Assembly (NCBI RefSeq): GCF_900105045.1
Contig: NZ_LT629739.1
Coordinates: 186,001 to 250,000 of the forward strand
Direction: 5' to 3'
DNA from: Brevibacterium picturae
Lineage (GTDB): Bacteria > Actinomycetota > Actinomycetes > Actinomycetales > Brevibacteriaceae
Length of the DNA stretch: 64,000 nt
Both the position numbers and the translations under genes were made by a program. Positions 1-8,836 of this stretch are shown here, piece by piece (position 1 is the first letter of the stretch; each line of letters starts with the position of its first letter). Under the pieces are notes generated by a model. The model worked only from the letters and a program-made list of their open reading frames with translations. It was not told the origin of the DNA and did not search any database.

Positions 1-327
1 CACCTTCGGCACCTGCGTCAGCATCTGCTTCCTTACCGTCAGCACCTGCGTCAGCATCTGCATCCTTGGCATCAGCGTCAGCTGCAGCTGCTGCGTCGGC
101 ATCCTTGGCATCCGCGCCAGCGTCAGCGTCGGCATCCTTGGCATCCGCGCCAGCGTCAGCGTCGGCATCCTTGGCGTCGGCACCTGCGTCAGCGTCGGCA
201 TCCTTGGCGTCGGCACCTGCGTCAGCGTCGGCATCCTTGGCATCCGCGCCAGCGTCAGCGTCGGCATCCTTGGCATCCGCGCCAGCGTCAGCGTCGGCAT
301 CCTTGGCATCCGCGCCTGCATCAGCAT
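1..327. repeat. 33-bp tandem repeat coding an 11-residue Asp/Ala unit
   Basis: Near-identical 33-base units repeat inside the protease gene, perfectly or nearly so from about 118 to 327 and more degenerate toward position 1. On the coding (minus) strand each unit encodes ADADAGADAKD or ADADAGADGKE-like variants. Unit length is a whole number of codons, so unit gain or loss would keep the frame. The array continues past the left edge. Confidence 0.9.
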
Positions 328-1441
328 TCGCGTCATCGTCACCTGGAGGCTCTTCATTCGGATCGGTCAACTGGAAGTCGATGCCGGACTCGGACAATGA
401 ATGGTCCAGGTCAGCCACCCAGCTCAAGTCGAACTTAGTGCCGTCATTCCACTCCGCAGGTCCACCACCGGAGATGACACCTACTGCGGTCTCTCCCTGG
501 AAGACTCCGCCGCCGGAATCACCAGGAGCCGAGAATGGGTCATCGAGAGCACCCTCAACAGCGAAGCCATGCACCCAGCGACCGCTGACGTTCATGTACT
601 CATAAGGGTAGGATTCGGCAGGGATGACGTCGGCTTCGGTCAGGCCGGTCGTCCGACCGGCCTTCTTGATCGACCCTTCGGTGTGCGACCCGACTTTGGT
701 GATCGGACTCGTCGATGCAGCGAGATCATCGGAACCGGCGCTCGTCCAATCCGTGATTTCAGCCTTCGCGTTGTAGGCCGCGTCATCGAGCTCGATGACA
801 GCGAAATCGATGTCGCTGGCTTCGCCGGACGTTTCTCCGGCCTCCACCGGGCTGCCGAATTCATTGAATCCCCACGTTCCGACGGGGCCGACGCCAGCCG
901 GTTCGAAGCCGTCGCCGCCAGTCGCTTGAGCAGTGCTCGGGCGCTCGGTGTCGGCATGAACCGTGGAGCCGAGGTCGGCGCCTGTGTCCTTGTCACTGTC
1001 CTCGGCACAGTGGCCGGCAGTCAGAACAATGGGATTGCCCTGTTCGTCCCAACCGGAGAAACCGGTCGAACACACGGCGACACCACCATTGCTCGGGACG
1101 TTCATCAGGTAGCCAGCGCCACCGACGAGGTCATTCGCAGCGTATGCGTCGAGCTCGGGAATACCGGCCTGCACCTCGACCTTGTCTGCGCCATACTTCG
1201 TCTGGAGCTTCTCGATTCCGGCGGCATCGATGTCGCTGTCCCTATCGACGCCGAGGTGAAGCGTACCGTCTTCGAATCCGAAAGCGTTCACTTCGGAAAT
1301 GCTCTTCGCGGCCTGATGTGCGGCTTGCTGGTTGAGCACTGGGGATTCGGCGGCGGCTGGGCCAGCAACAAAGGCGCCACCCAATCCCAGCGCCGCGGCG
1401 GCAGTCAGCGCCAGCGAACTCTGCACGAATTTCTTATGCAT
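1..1441 (-). CDS. Secreted streptogrisin-type S1 serine protease with acidic repeat tail (partial)
   Basis: The gene starts at ATG 1441 and runs off the left edge, so the C-terminus is unseen. The product opens with MHKKFVQSSLALTAAAALGL, a Sec signal peptide nearly identical to that of the protease at 1710-3644. A propeptide-like stretch follows, then a chymotrypsin-fold domain with TAGHC (His about residue 144, disulfide Cys), SDIDFAVI (Asp) and APGDSGGG (Ser), so the catalytic triad is complete. After DPNEEPPGDDD the protein becomes a low-complexity Asp/Ala repeat of unit ADADAGADAKD, probably a cell-wall spacer. Secretion and proteolysis are inferred from the family. Tandem duplication with its neighbour is clear from shared signal, pro-region and catalytic sequence. 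Confidence 0.9.
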   Translation of the reverse strand, partial: MHKKFVQSSLALTAAAALGLGGAFVAGPAAAESPVLNQQAAHQAAKSISEVNAFGFEDGTLHLGVDRDSDIDAAGIEKLQTKYGADKVEVQAGIPELDAYAANDLVGGAGYLMNVPSNGGVAVCSTGFSGWDEQGNPIVLTAGHCAEDSDKDTGADLGSTVHADTERPSTAQATGGDGFEPAGVGPVGTWGFNEFGSPVEAGETSGEASDIDFAVIELDDAAYNAKAEITDWTSAGSDDLAASTSPITKVGSHTEGSIKKAGRTTGLTEADVIPAESYPYEYMNVSGRWVHGFAVEGALDDPFSAPGDSGGGVFQGETAVGVISGGGPAEWNDGTKFDLSWVADLDHSLSESGIDFQLTDPNEEPPGDDDANADAGADAKDADADAGADAKDADADAGADAKDADADAGADAKDADADAGADAKDADADAGADAKDADADAGADAKDADAAAAADADAKDADADAGADGKEADADAGAEG

Positions 1442-1633
1442 ACGTTTTCGTCTCTCTTATCGGGAGCTTGCAATATCACAACTTGATGACCTTGGTCACG
1501 GTTAGGTTACGGGGTTCACACAGCGACTACCAAGAAAGTACCCCTAAAACTGTGAACTAAATGAACGAAACAACAGGCGTTGCTGAAATGGTGAGCGCAG
1601 ACTCCGCCACGGTTTGCAGCGCCCGGACATGCA

Positions 1634-1665
1634 GAGCGCCCCCGGTCCGAAGACCAGGGGCGCTC
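1634..1665. terminator. Strong hairpin, likely transcription terminator
   Basis: GAGCGCCCC (1634-1642) pairs perfectly with GGGGCGCTC (1657-1665), with an inner GGTC/GACC pairing around CGAA. It lies 3' of the protease gene ending at 1710 and has no strong T-tract, as is common for actinobacterial terminators. Confidence 0.7.
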
Positions 1666-1674
1666 GTGTGTACT

Positions 1675-1703
1675 CTCAGACGATCATTAGATGATCGTGT
1701 GAG
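1675..1703. terminator. Second hairpin directly after the protease stop codon
   Basis: ACGATCAT (1680-1687) and ATGATCGT (1691-1698) form a perfect 8-bp stem with a TAG loop. It is extended beyond one mismatch by CTCA/TGAG. It starts 7 bases after the stop codon of the 1710-3644 gene and, with the 1634-1665 hairpin, gives a tandem terminator. Confidence 0.55.
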
Positions 1704-1709
1704 CTATGT

Positions 1710-3644
1710 TCAGTTCTTCTTGTTCCGACGCATCGTCAGAACAACCGCGGCTCCACCGACAACGAGGAGTCCGGCACCGGCGGCAAGGCCGGTCAGTTCA
1801 GCACCGGTACGAGGCAGATCAGATCCGCCGTCCCCACCGTCACCATTGCCGTCATCATCATTGTTGCCGTCATCGCCGCCGTCGTTTCCGCCGCCGCCGT
1901 TGCCTTCTTCATCTTCGACGACAGTGAACGAGCCGGTCAGAGCCTTCTCATCGTCCGTGTCGTTGGCTCCGGTGACCTTCACGTCGTACTTGCCGAGGTA
2001 AACCGATGCATCGGCTTCGCTCGTACCGTAGATCGAGAAGGCAGCTGCGCCGTTCTCATTAGCGGTCTCGTCGAGGGTGATGCCTTCGACGTTCTCAGGA
2101 CCGGAAGCGACCTCAAGGGTCACCTTCTCCCCCTCGTCGAAGCCCTTGACCGAAACCGTGACGCCCTTGTCTTCCTTCACGAACTCGGAAGCAACGATCT
2201 CCTTGGGGTCAACGTTGATCTCGCGCTCGGCAGGAGCAGGAGTCTCGGTCTCTTCCTTCTCAACGGTCACCTGGAACTCGGCAGGTTCGGATTTCTGGCC
2301 GTCTACCGTCGCAACTGCGCTGTAGTCGTAGTCGCCTGCAGCCTCAGGACCCTCAATTGTGAAGTTGCCGTTTTCGTCGGCCTTCACAGTCTCTGAGCCT
2401 TCTTTGGCGGCCTGGGTGTCATTGCCGGACTGCTTGTCCTTGGCAGGTGCCCAGTCGAGCTTGACCTCGGCGCCAGCCTCGGCCTTACCGGTCACATCAC
2501 CGTTGGGCTCGATGGTCTGGTCCTTGACCTCTGGGGCTGCTGGAGCCTCAGGGGTCTCTTCGCCTGGCTTCTCGACGTTGAAGTCAACGCCGGACTGCTC
2601 GAGCGAGTAGTCGAGGTCGGCAACCCAGCCGAACGACGTGCCGTCTGCGGCGGGTCCGCCGCCGGAGATGACGCCGACTGCGGTGTCACCCTGGAAGACA
2701 GCGCCACCGGAGTCGCCCGGTGCCGAGAACGGATCGTCTGAAGGTGAGGTCACGCCAAAGCCGTGAACCCAGCGACCGCCAACGTTCGAGTACTCGAATG
2801 GGTACTCTTCGTACGGAATGACTTCACCCTCGGTCAGGCCGGTCGTGCGGCCGGACTTCTGGATGGAGCCTTCTTCGTGTGCTCCGACCTGTGCGATGTC
2901 GGTGGCGAGGCTCTTCGACAGATCGTCGGAGTCTGCGCTCGACCAATCGGTGACGCCGTTCTTGACGTTGTACTTTTCCTCATCAACGTTGATCACTGCG
3001 AAGTCGATGTCGGAAGGCTTCGGATCCGTCCAGTCGTCGCTGGGGCCCTCAAGCAGGTCACCGCTGCCGTAGCTGTGGAAGCCCCACTCGCCGACGACGC
3101 CGAGCTTGGATGGCTGGAATCCTTCGCCGCCATTGGCTTCTGCGATGGAAGGCTTCTCGGTGTCACCGATCTTGGTGTCGCCGGTGATTTCACCCGATGC
3201 CGAGTCGATGACCTTCGAGCAGTGTCCTGCGGTCAGCACGATGGGGTTGCCCTCGCCGTCCCAACCGGAGAAACCGGTGGAGCAGACGCCCATGCCTCCT
3301 GGCTGTTCGGCCAGGTAGCCGGCTCCGCCGACGAGGTCCTTCTTCGCATACGGCTTCAGTTCCTTGATGCCGTCGACAATGTTGACGTTGTCGAACTTCT
3401 CCGCAAGGTCTTTGATCTCGTCGGTCTTCTTCTCAACACCGAGGTTGAGCTTTCCGTTCTTTGCACCGTAGGCGTTGACGCCTTCGATACCGGACAGTGC
3501 CTTCTGCACCTGGGCGTCGTTCTCGACATTCAGCTTCTGCGGGGCGGCGTCCGCCATTGCAGGGGATGCGACGAACGCACTGCCGAGACCGAGCGCCGCG
3601 GCGGCGGTCAGTGCCAGCGAACTCTGCACGAGTTTCTTCTGCAT
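1710..3644 (-). CDS. LPXTG-anchored streptogrisin-type S1 serine protease
   Basis: 644 residues. Signal peptide about 1-31, pro-region to about 103, then an S1 chymotrypsin-fold domain with His141 (LTAGHC), Asp214 (SDIDFAV) and Ser312 (PGDSGG); Cys121 and Cys142 are placed for the usual streptogrisin disulfide. Residues 355-600 are acidic Ig-like/bacterial-adhesin-type modules. The end has LPRTG at 610-614, a hydrophobic segment and a basic RRNKK tail, the sortase sorting signal, so the enzyme is predicted to sit on the cell wall. It lies upstream of its paralogue at 1-1441 and is separated from it by two terminator hairpins. Substrate is unknown; nutritional casein-type proteolysis is a guess. 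Confidence 0.92.
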   Translation of the reverse strand: MQKKLVQSSLALTAAAALGLGSAFVASPAMADAAPQKLNVENDAQVQKALSGIEGVNAYGAKNGKLNLGVEKKTDEIKDLAEKFDNVNIVDGIKELKPYAKKDLVGGAGYLAEQPGGMGVCSTGFSGWDGEGNPIVLTAGHCSKVIDSASGEITGDTKIGDTEKPSIAEANGGEGFQPSKLGVVGEWGFHSYGSGDLLEGPSDDWTDPKPSDIDFAVINVDEEKYNVKNGVTDWSSADSDDLSKSLATDIAQVGAHEEGSIQKSGRTTGLTEGEVIPYEEYPFEYSNVGGRWVHGFGVTSPSDDPFSAPGDSGGAVFQGDTAVGVISGGGPAADGTSFGWVADLDYSLEQSGVDFNVEKPGEETPEAPAAPEVKDQTIEPNGDVTGKAEAGAEVKLDWAPAKDKQSGNDTQAAKEGSETVKADENGNFTIEGPEAAGDYDYSAVATVDGQKSEPAEFQVTVEKEETETPAPAEREINVDPKEIVASEFVKEDKGVTVSVKGFDEGEKVTLEVASGPENVEGITLDETANENGAAAFSIYGTSEADASVYLGKYDVKVTGANDTDDEKALTGSFTVVEDEEGNGGGGNDGGDDGNNDDDGNGDGGDGGSDLPRTGAELTGLAAGAGLLVVGGAAVVLTMRRNKKN

Positions 3645-3889
3645 ACTCTTAGGTTCCCTTGATCGGATTCACTGTTGCATTTGCCTGTGCTCTCTTCGAT
3701 CCGCTCTCCAGCAATTGAGAGGGTGTCCCTGAGAACAGTCTTTCAACCACATGAAAGGTTACGGTTTGGCAACGATGGGAAGCAAGAACAATGCGTGTTG
3801 CTCGTGAACACAACTTACAAAAGCTGAATCGGCACGCATTGCTCTGTCTTCTCCATGAACCGCCCATGCCTGGCCGTTATGATCGGTGC

Positions 3890-4354
3890 ATGCGTAACCT
3901 CACCGACAACCGACCTTCAACTGCGTTCAGACGTACGATCGGAATTGCTGTTCTCGGCCTCGTGCTGCCCCTCGCTGCCTGTGGGACAGGTTCCGAGCCC
4001 AGCGAACCGACCAGCTCCGCTCCTACGGAATCCAGCAGCCCTACGGATTCGGCGGATTCTGCGGCCATCGATCCCACCGGCAAATGGACGTCTCCTGAGA
4101 CCGGAGATCCGTTCCTCGAGTTCTCCGCGGACGGACAGGTCAAGGGTACCGACGGCTGCAATCGCATCCAGACAACGTGGGAAGTCGACGGTGACAAAAT
4201 CCTCATCACCCCGTTCACCACGACACAGAAGGCATGTGCCGGAGTCGACACGTGGCTGTCAAAGGCATCATCGGCAACAATCGAAGGCAATGTCATGAAG
4301 ATTGCTGATTCCAACGGGAAAGTCGTCGGTGGATTGGAGAAGGAAGACAAATGA
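3890..4354 (+). CDS. META-domain (HslJ-like) lipoprotein
   Basis: 154 residues from ATG 3890. A -10-like TATGAT ends six bases before the ATG and there is no ribosome site, so the mRNA is probably leaderless. The N-terminus MRNLTDNRPS leads to a hydrophobic core and the lipobox LAAC, then a Ser/Pro/Thr-rich linker and a META domain (GKWTSPETGDPFLEFSADG, then TDGCNR). META domains occur in HslJ and other envelope proteins of poorly defined function. It overlaps the next gene, a second META protein, by 4 bases (ATGA), so the two are co-translated. Confidence 0.8.
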   Translation: MRNLTDNRPSTAFRRTIGIAVLGLVLPLAACGTGSEPSEPTSSAPTESSSPTDSADSAAIDPTGKWTSPETGDPFLEFSADGQVKGTDGCNRIQTTWEVDGDKILITPFTTTQKACAGVDTWLSKASSATIEGNVMKIADSNGKVVGGLEKEDK

Positions 4355-4671
4355 CCAACTCAGTCAACGGCAGATGGGTCAGTGCCAAGCCAGGGTCCGC
4401 TGCATTCCTGAACATCACAGCCGACGGGGCCCTGACCGGCAGCGACGGCGCCAACCGCATCTCCACCACGTGGAGCAGCGATGATTCTGGGGCGGTCGTC
4501 GAATCGTTCCTCACCACCCAACGGGCAGCTCAGGGTATGGAGAGGTGGGTCGGGCGCACACGCCGGGTCGAAGCCGCTGGCAACCAGCTCAATGTCTTCG
4601 ACCAAGCCGGCAACCACCTCGGCGTGCTGAACCGAACCGACGATGCTGACGACTCCGACGAAGGACGATAA
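4351..4671 (+). CDS. Second META-like domain protein, no signal peptide
   Basis: 106 residues. It aligns by eye with the META domain of the preceding lipoprotein: GRWVSAKPGSAAFLNITADGA, then SDGANR where the partner has TDGCNR, so the conserved Cys is replaced by Ala. There is no signal peptide or lipobox, so it is predicted to be cytoplasmic. The ribosome site GGAGAAGGAAG lies in the end of the upstream gene, with a 4-base ATGA overlap. Likely a duplicated and diverged META copy whose role is unknown. Confidence 0.7.
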   Translation: MTNSVNGRWVSAKPGSAAFLNITADGALTGSDGANRISTTWSSDDSGAVVESFLTTQRAAQGMERWVGRTRRVEAAGNQLNVFDQAGNHLGVLNRTDDADDSDEGR

Positions 4672-5760
4672 ATGGCCGGCGGACTTTTCGCACTCCTCGA
4701 CGACGTGGCAGCTCTCGTCAAGCTCTCTGCGGCAAGCCTCGATGACGTCGCCGCGGGCGCATCTCGGGCAGGAGTCAAGGCTGCCGGCGTCGTCGTCGAC
4801 GATGCTGCGGTCACCCCGAAGTTCGTCGCGGGAGTCGACCCGAAGCGGGAACTGCCGATCATCAAACGCATCGCGTTCGGTTCGCTGTTCAACAAGATCG
4901 TCATCATCGTGCCGATCATTCTGCTGCTCAGCGAATTCCTTCCATGGCTGCTGACTCCCCTGCTCATGGTCGGCGGCACCTATCTGTGCTTCGAGGGCGC
5001 GGAGAAGATCTTCGAGAAGCTCGGATGGATCGAACACCACGAAGAGCCGAAGAAGGAATCCAAGCACGGTAAGAAGGATGACGGCAAGGACGAGAAGAAG
5101 ATCGTCCGCTCAGCCATCACCACAGATTTCGTGCTCAGCTGCGAGATCATGGTGATCTCACTCAACGAGGTCGCCAATGAGGCTCTGCTCCCCCGAGCCA
5201 TCATCCTCGTCGTTGTGGCCCTGGCGATCACGATCGGTGTCTATGGAACCGTCGCCCTCATCGTCAAGATGGACGACATCGGCCTGCACATGGCTCAGAA
5301 GGAGAAGCCGGGCACGCAGAAGTTCGGACGGTTCCTCGTTAAGGCGATGCCCAAACTGCTGGGCGGGCTGACGGTCATCGGCACCTTCGCCATGCTGTGG
5401 GTCGGTGGACACATCATCCTCGTCGGCACAGATGAACTCGGCCTCCACATCCTCTACGACTTCGTCCATCACCTGGAAGAACCAGTCGCCGCGGTCGCAG
5501 GCGTAGGTGGTTTCCTCGGTTGGCTGGTCAACACATTCTTCTCGCTCATCCTCGGCGCCATCTGGGGAGGCATCGTGGCAGGAATCGCCATCGGCATCAC
5601 TGCCCTGATGAAGTCAGGAAAAGACGACAAGGACACGGCAGAAGAGCGGAGCGATGAGACGACCGGGCAGAAGGCGTCGGCAGACACGACTGCAGACGCG
5701 GACGCAGACCACGAGTCTGACCACGACCCCGCTGAAAGCAAGGACTCCTCAGAGAGCTGA
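4672..5760 (+). CDS. DUF808 family inner-membrane protein (YedI-like)
   Basis: 362 residues. Begins MAGGLFALLDDVAALVKLSA and has the DUF808 hallmarks of a short amphipathic start, PKFVAGVDPKRELPII, and several membrane segments around residues 80-100, 180-200, 230-255 and 285-310. The family is usually near 300 residues; this one adds an acidic, Lys-rich cytosolic loop (about 125-145) and a long acidic tail rich in Asp, Glu and Ser. It starts immediately after the stop codon of the META gene, with GAAGGACG as ribosome site, so the three genes form an operon. Function of the family is unknown. Confidence 0.85.
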   Translation: MAGGLFALLDDVAALVKLSAASLDDVAAGASRAGVKAAGVVVDDAAVTPKFVAGVDPKRELPIIKRIAFGSLFNKIVIIVPIILLLSEFLPWLLTPLLMVGGTYLCFEGAEKIFEKLGWIEHHEEPKKESKHGKKDDGKDEKKIVRSAITTDFVLSCEIMVISLNEVANEALLPRAIILVVVALAITIGVYGTVALIVKMDDIGLHMAQKEKPGTQKFGRFLVKAMPKLLGGLTVIGTFAMLWVGGHIILVGTDELGLHILYDFVHHLEEPVAAVAGVGGFLGWLVNTFFSLILGAIWGGIVAGIAIGITALMKSGKDDKDTAEERSDETTGQKASADTTADADADHESDHDPAESKDSSES

Positions 5761-5794
5761 GCAATATCGGCCGGCTTCCAGCTGCAGGTCCGGG

Positions 5795-6643
5795 TCAGCG
5801 ATCTGCGAAGGTCTTCTTCGGCTTGCCGGGAACGATCATGGGTGCTCCTGTGACGGGGTCGTCGATGACCGAGCAGTCGATGCCGAAGACCTGCTGGACA
5901 AGCTCGGTCGTGATGATCTGGGCCGGCGCGCCCTGGGCGACGATCCCACCGTTCTTCATCGCGATGATCTCATCGGCGTACCGGCAGGCTTGGTTGAGGT
6001 CGTGGAGGACGGCGACAAGAGTGTGGCCGTGTTCGTGGTTCAACTGTGCGAACAGGTCGAGGAGTTCGATCTGGAAGGCAAGGTCGAGGAATGTCGTGGG
6101 CTCATCGAGCAGCATCAGCGGCGTCTCCTGCGCCAGGACCATGGCCACCCAGACCCGCTGCCGTTGACCGCCGGAGAGCTCATCAACCTGCCGGGATGAG
6201 AGTTCCTCGGTGTTGGTCGCACGCAGTGCCGAGAGCACGGCGGTTTCGTCCTGGTCCGTCCACTGTTTGAGGAACGACTGGTGCGGGTGACGTCCGCGCG
6301 CCACGAGCTCCCCCACCGTGATGCCGTCGGGGGCGATCGACGTCTGCGGCAGCAGACCCAACCGTTTCGCGATCTGCTTCGTCTTCAACTTCGCAATATT
6401 GCCACCGTCGAGGAGCACCGAGCCCTTCGCGGGAGTCATCAGTCGAGCCAGGGCACGCAGCAGCGTCGACTTTCCGCAGGCGTTGGGACCGACGATGACG
6501 GTGAACTTGCCCGGCGCGATCTCCACGTCGAGGTCGGTGATGACCTGCCGGTGGTCGTATGCCAGATCGAGATCGTGGGCGGCGAGTGGTGACGTGCCCG
6601 CAGCAGTGTCCGTGCCGATGTTCGTGACTGGTGGAATGCTCAT
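5795..6643 (-). CDS. Ferric-siderophore ABC transporter ATPase (FecE/FepC-like)
   Basis: 282 residues from ATG 6643, which overlaps the upstream permease stop by 4 bases. Walker A GPNACGKST at 52-60, signature LSGGQ at 156-160, Walker B LMLLDEP at 176-182, all intact. It drives uptake of Fe(III)-siderophore through the two FecCD-type permeases upstream. Gene order is permease, permease, ATPase, with all junctions overlapping by 4 bases. A longer upstream frame to 6700 exists but would run through the permease gene, so the overlap start is preferred. Confidence 0.93.
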   Translation of the reverse strand: MSIPPVTNIGTDTAAGTSPLAAHDLDLAYDHRQVITDLDVEIAPGKFTVIVGPNACGKSTLLRALARLMTPAKGSVLLDGGNIAKLKTKQIAKRLGLLPQTSIAPDGITVGELVARGRHPHQSFLKQWTDQDETAVLSALRATNTEELSSRQVDELSGGQRQRVWVAMVLAQETPLMLLDEPTTFLDLAFQIELLDLFAQLNHEHGHTLVAVLHDLNQACRYADEIIAMKNGGIVAQGAPAQIITTELVQQVFGIDCSVIDDPVTGAPMIVPGKPKKTFADR

Positions 6644-7746
6644 TGTGCCTTCCGAGCTTCTTGGATGAGGAGCCAGATCAGGTAGATGCCGCCGATGCAC
6701 ACGGTGACGACTCCGACGGGAAGTTGAGTCTCGCCCAAGGCGTGTTGGGCGATGAGATCGGCGGCGACGAGCAGTAGGGCTCCGACTGCCGCAGCCGAAA
6801 GCAGGCTGGTGCCCTGAGCCTTCGCGATCCTGCGCCCGATCTGTGGGGCGGCCAGTGCGACGAAGGCGATCGGTCCGGCAGCAGCCGTGACCACGGCGAC
6901 CAGGGCCACGGCCACGAGGATGAGGCCAGCTCTCACGGGTTCGTTGCGCACACCCAGTGCTTTGGCGGTGTCATCGCCGAGTTCCAGGGTTCCCAGGCCG
7001 CGAGAGAAGAGTCCGCAGCCCAGCCCCAACAGGATTGTGCCGATGGCTGCCGGCAGCAGGGTCGACCAGCCCATTCCGTTGAGAGATCCGGCACCCCAGG
7101 TCGCTGCGGCCATGGCGAGGTCGAGGTCGGCGCGCATGATCAGCCAGGTGTTGAAGGCATTGAGCATCGCGGTCAGGGCGATGCCGACGATGATGAGCCG
7201 GAAGCCCTGGACTCCACCCTTCCACGTCAGAAGGTAGACCACGATGGCGGTGAGGAGGCCGCCGATGATCGCACCGAACGCGGTGGAGATGAAGCTGGAG
7301 CCGAAGACGATGATAGTGACGATGCCGCCGGTGTAGGCACCCGTGGAGAAGCCGATGATGTCAGGGCTGCCCAAAGGGTTGCGGGTCAGAGACTGGAAGA
7401 CCGCGCCGGAGACACCCAGGCCGGCTCCGAGGACGATTCCGGCGATGATGCGCGGTGCCCGCCATTCGCCGACGACGGTGTTGACGATGCGTCTGTCAGC
7501 CTGGCCGAACAGTCCTTGGAAGACTTCAGCGGGAGTCAGCGAGAACTCTCCGAGCAGCAGACCCACGAACCCGCAGCCCAGTGCCAGAAGTGTGACGATG
7601 CCCGCTGTGACGACGACTCGCAGATCGATGCGCAAACCCAAGGCCCGCAGCATGGGACGACCGAAGTCGACCCGCTCCCCCGGCAGGACACGCTGGCCGG
7701 GAACGAATTCGGTGGTGTCACCGATCGGTGAGTTCGAGGATTTCAC
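6640..7746 (-). CDS. Iron-siderophore ABC transporter permease (FecCD family)
   Basis: 368 residues starting at GTG 7746, chosen because GTGA overlaps the preceding stop by 4 bases. The protein has a 40-residue cytosolic lead and about ten membrane segments; the FecCD signatures RAPRIIAGIVLGAGLGVSG, RNPLGSPDIIG and AALAAPQIGRR-type G/P-rich loop (FVALAAPQIGRRI) are present. With the partner permease it forms the heterodimeric channel for ferric siderophore import. Confidence 0.93.
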   Translation of the reverse strand: MKSSNSPIGDTTEFVPGQRVLPGERVDFGRPMLRALGLRIDLRVVVTAGIVTLLALGCGFVGLLLGEFSLTPAEVFQGLFGQADRRIVNTVVGEWRAPRIIAGIVLGAGLGVSGAVFQSLTRNPLGSPDIIGFSTGAYTGGIVTIIVFGSSFISTAFGAIIGGLLTAIVVYLLTWKGGVQGFRLIIVGIALTAMLNAFNTWLIMRADLDLAMAAATWGAGSLNGMGWSTLLPAAIGTILLGLGCGLFSRGLGTLELGDDTAKALGVRNEPVRAGLILVAVALVAVVTAAAGPIAFVALAAPQIGRRIAKAQGTSLLSAAAVGALLLVAADLIAQHALGETQLPVGVVTVCIGGIYLIWLLIQEARKAQ

Positions 7747-8810
7747 AGTCCGCTCGCCTTCTTTCTGCGCACGAGTGCGATGAGCACCGGTGCACCGACG
7801 AAGGCGGTGACGACACCGACCTGTAGTTCGCCCGGCTTCATCACCACACGTCCGAGCACATCGGAGACCAGCAGCAGAATCGGCGAGAGGATGACTGAGT
7901 AGCTTAAGATCCATCTCTGATCAGGACCGACGATCCAGCGGGCGATATGGGGAATCATCAGTCCGATGAACCCGATTGGCCCGGCGGCTGCGGTGGCGCC
8001 GCCGGCCAGGAGGGTGACCGCAAGAATGGTGAGGATGCGGGTGCGGTTCACCGAGGTGCCGAGGCTGGCGGCCAGATCGTCGCCGAGGGCGACCGCGTTG
8101 AGCGAGTGCGCCAAGAACAGGGCGAGGACGACGCCGCCGATGATAAACGGAGCGACTGCGTAGATGGTGTCGAATCCGCGACCGGCGATGGCTCCGACGT
8201 CCCATGCGCGGAAGGCGTCGAATGCTCGTTCGTTTGTGAGGAGGATTCCCTTGGTCAGTCCGGTCAGCACCGCGGCGACCGCGACTCCGGCCAAGGTCAG
8301 GCGGATCGGATCGACGCTGTGATTCCGCCCGGAGGAACCGATGATGTACACGCCTGTCGTGGCCACGAGGGCGCCGAGGAAAGCGAACCAGATATAGCCG
8401 TTGATCGAGGTGATCCCGAAGAATCCGATGCCGATCGCCACTGCGAAGGAGGCTCCGGCGTTGACGCCGAGGATGCCCGGATCGGCCAGGGGGTTGCGGG
8501 TCAGGGCCTGGATGAGGCCGCCTGCCAGCCCCAGGCCCATCCCGACGAGGATGCCAAGTACCGTCCGGGGCAGGCGCAGCTCCAACACGACCAGCTGATC
8601 GTCGCTGCCACTAGGGTCGAAGAACGCCCCGAGAACCTCCGAGACCGGCATATCCCGGGTGCCGATGGCCAGGGACATCAGCACGACGAGCACCAATGTC
8701 AGGACCGCGACGACGAGGCCGACCGCTCGTTTGATCTTCAGCGCCCGTGTCGTCTTCTGCCCGGTGACCGAAGAGGGCTTCGCCGAGGTGGTGGTGGCGA
8801 GACCGGTCAT
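7743..8810 (-). CDS. Iron-siderophore ABC transporter permease (FecCD family)
   Basis: 355 residues. The start at ATG 8810 has AAGGA eight bases upstream; a further ATG at 8828 has no ribosome site. FecCD signatures LRLPRTVLGILVGMGLGLAG, RNPLADPGILGV and GFIGLMIPHIARW are clear, with about ten membrane segments. It is first in the permease-permease-ATPase operon, and an IdeR/DtxR-type box lies about 27 bases upstream, pointing to iron repression. The substrate-binding lipoprotein is encoded 3.5 kb away at 12325-13281. Confidence 0.93.
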   Translation of the reverse strand: MTGLATTTSAKPSSVTGQKTTRALKIKRAVGLVVAVLTLVLVVLMSLAIGTRDMPVSEVLGAFFDPSGSDDQLVVLELRLPRTVLGILVGMGLGLAGGLIQALTRNPLADPGILGVNAGASFAVAIGIGFFGITSINGYIWFAFLGALVATTGVYIIGSSGRNHSVDPIRLTLAGVAVAAVLTGLTKGILLTNERAFDAFRAWDVGAIAGRGFDTIYAVAPFIIGGVVLALFLAHSLNAVALGDDLAASLGTSVNRTRILTILAVTLLAGGATAAAGPIGFIGLMIPHIARWIVGPDQRWILSYSVILSPILLLVSDVLGRVVMKPGELQVGVVTAFVGAPVLIALVRRKKASGL

Positions 8811-8836
8811 CGGAGGGTTCCTTAGCATCGACTAAT

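Noticed and set aside
1..327. CRISPR-like regular repeats
   Set aside because: Units are contiguous 33-mers with no unique spacers and keep a coding frame, so this is a protein repeat.
66..605. Plus-strand open frame of Ala/Ser-rich repeats
   Set aside because: It is the antisense reading of the Asp/Ala repeat of the protease gene on the minus strand; the minus frame has signal peptide, triad and paralogue, the plus frame nothing.
401..1486. Long plus-strand open frame of 361 codons opposite the first protease
   Set aside because: Antisense to a clear S1 protease. The matching 2763-3662 frame opposite the second protease shows this is a mirror of conserved coding sequence, not a gene.
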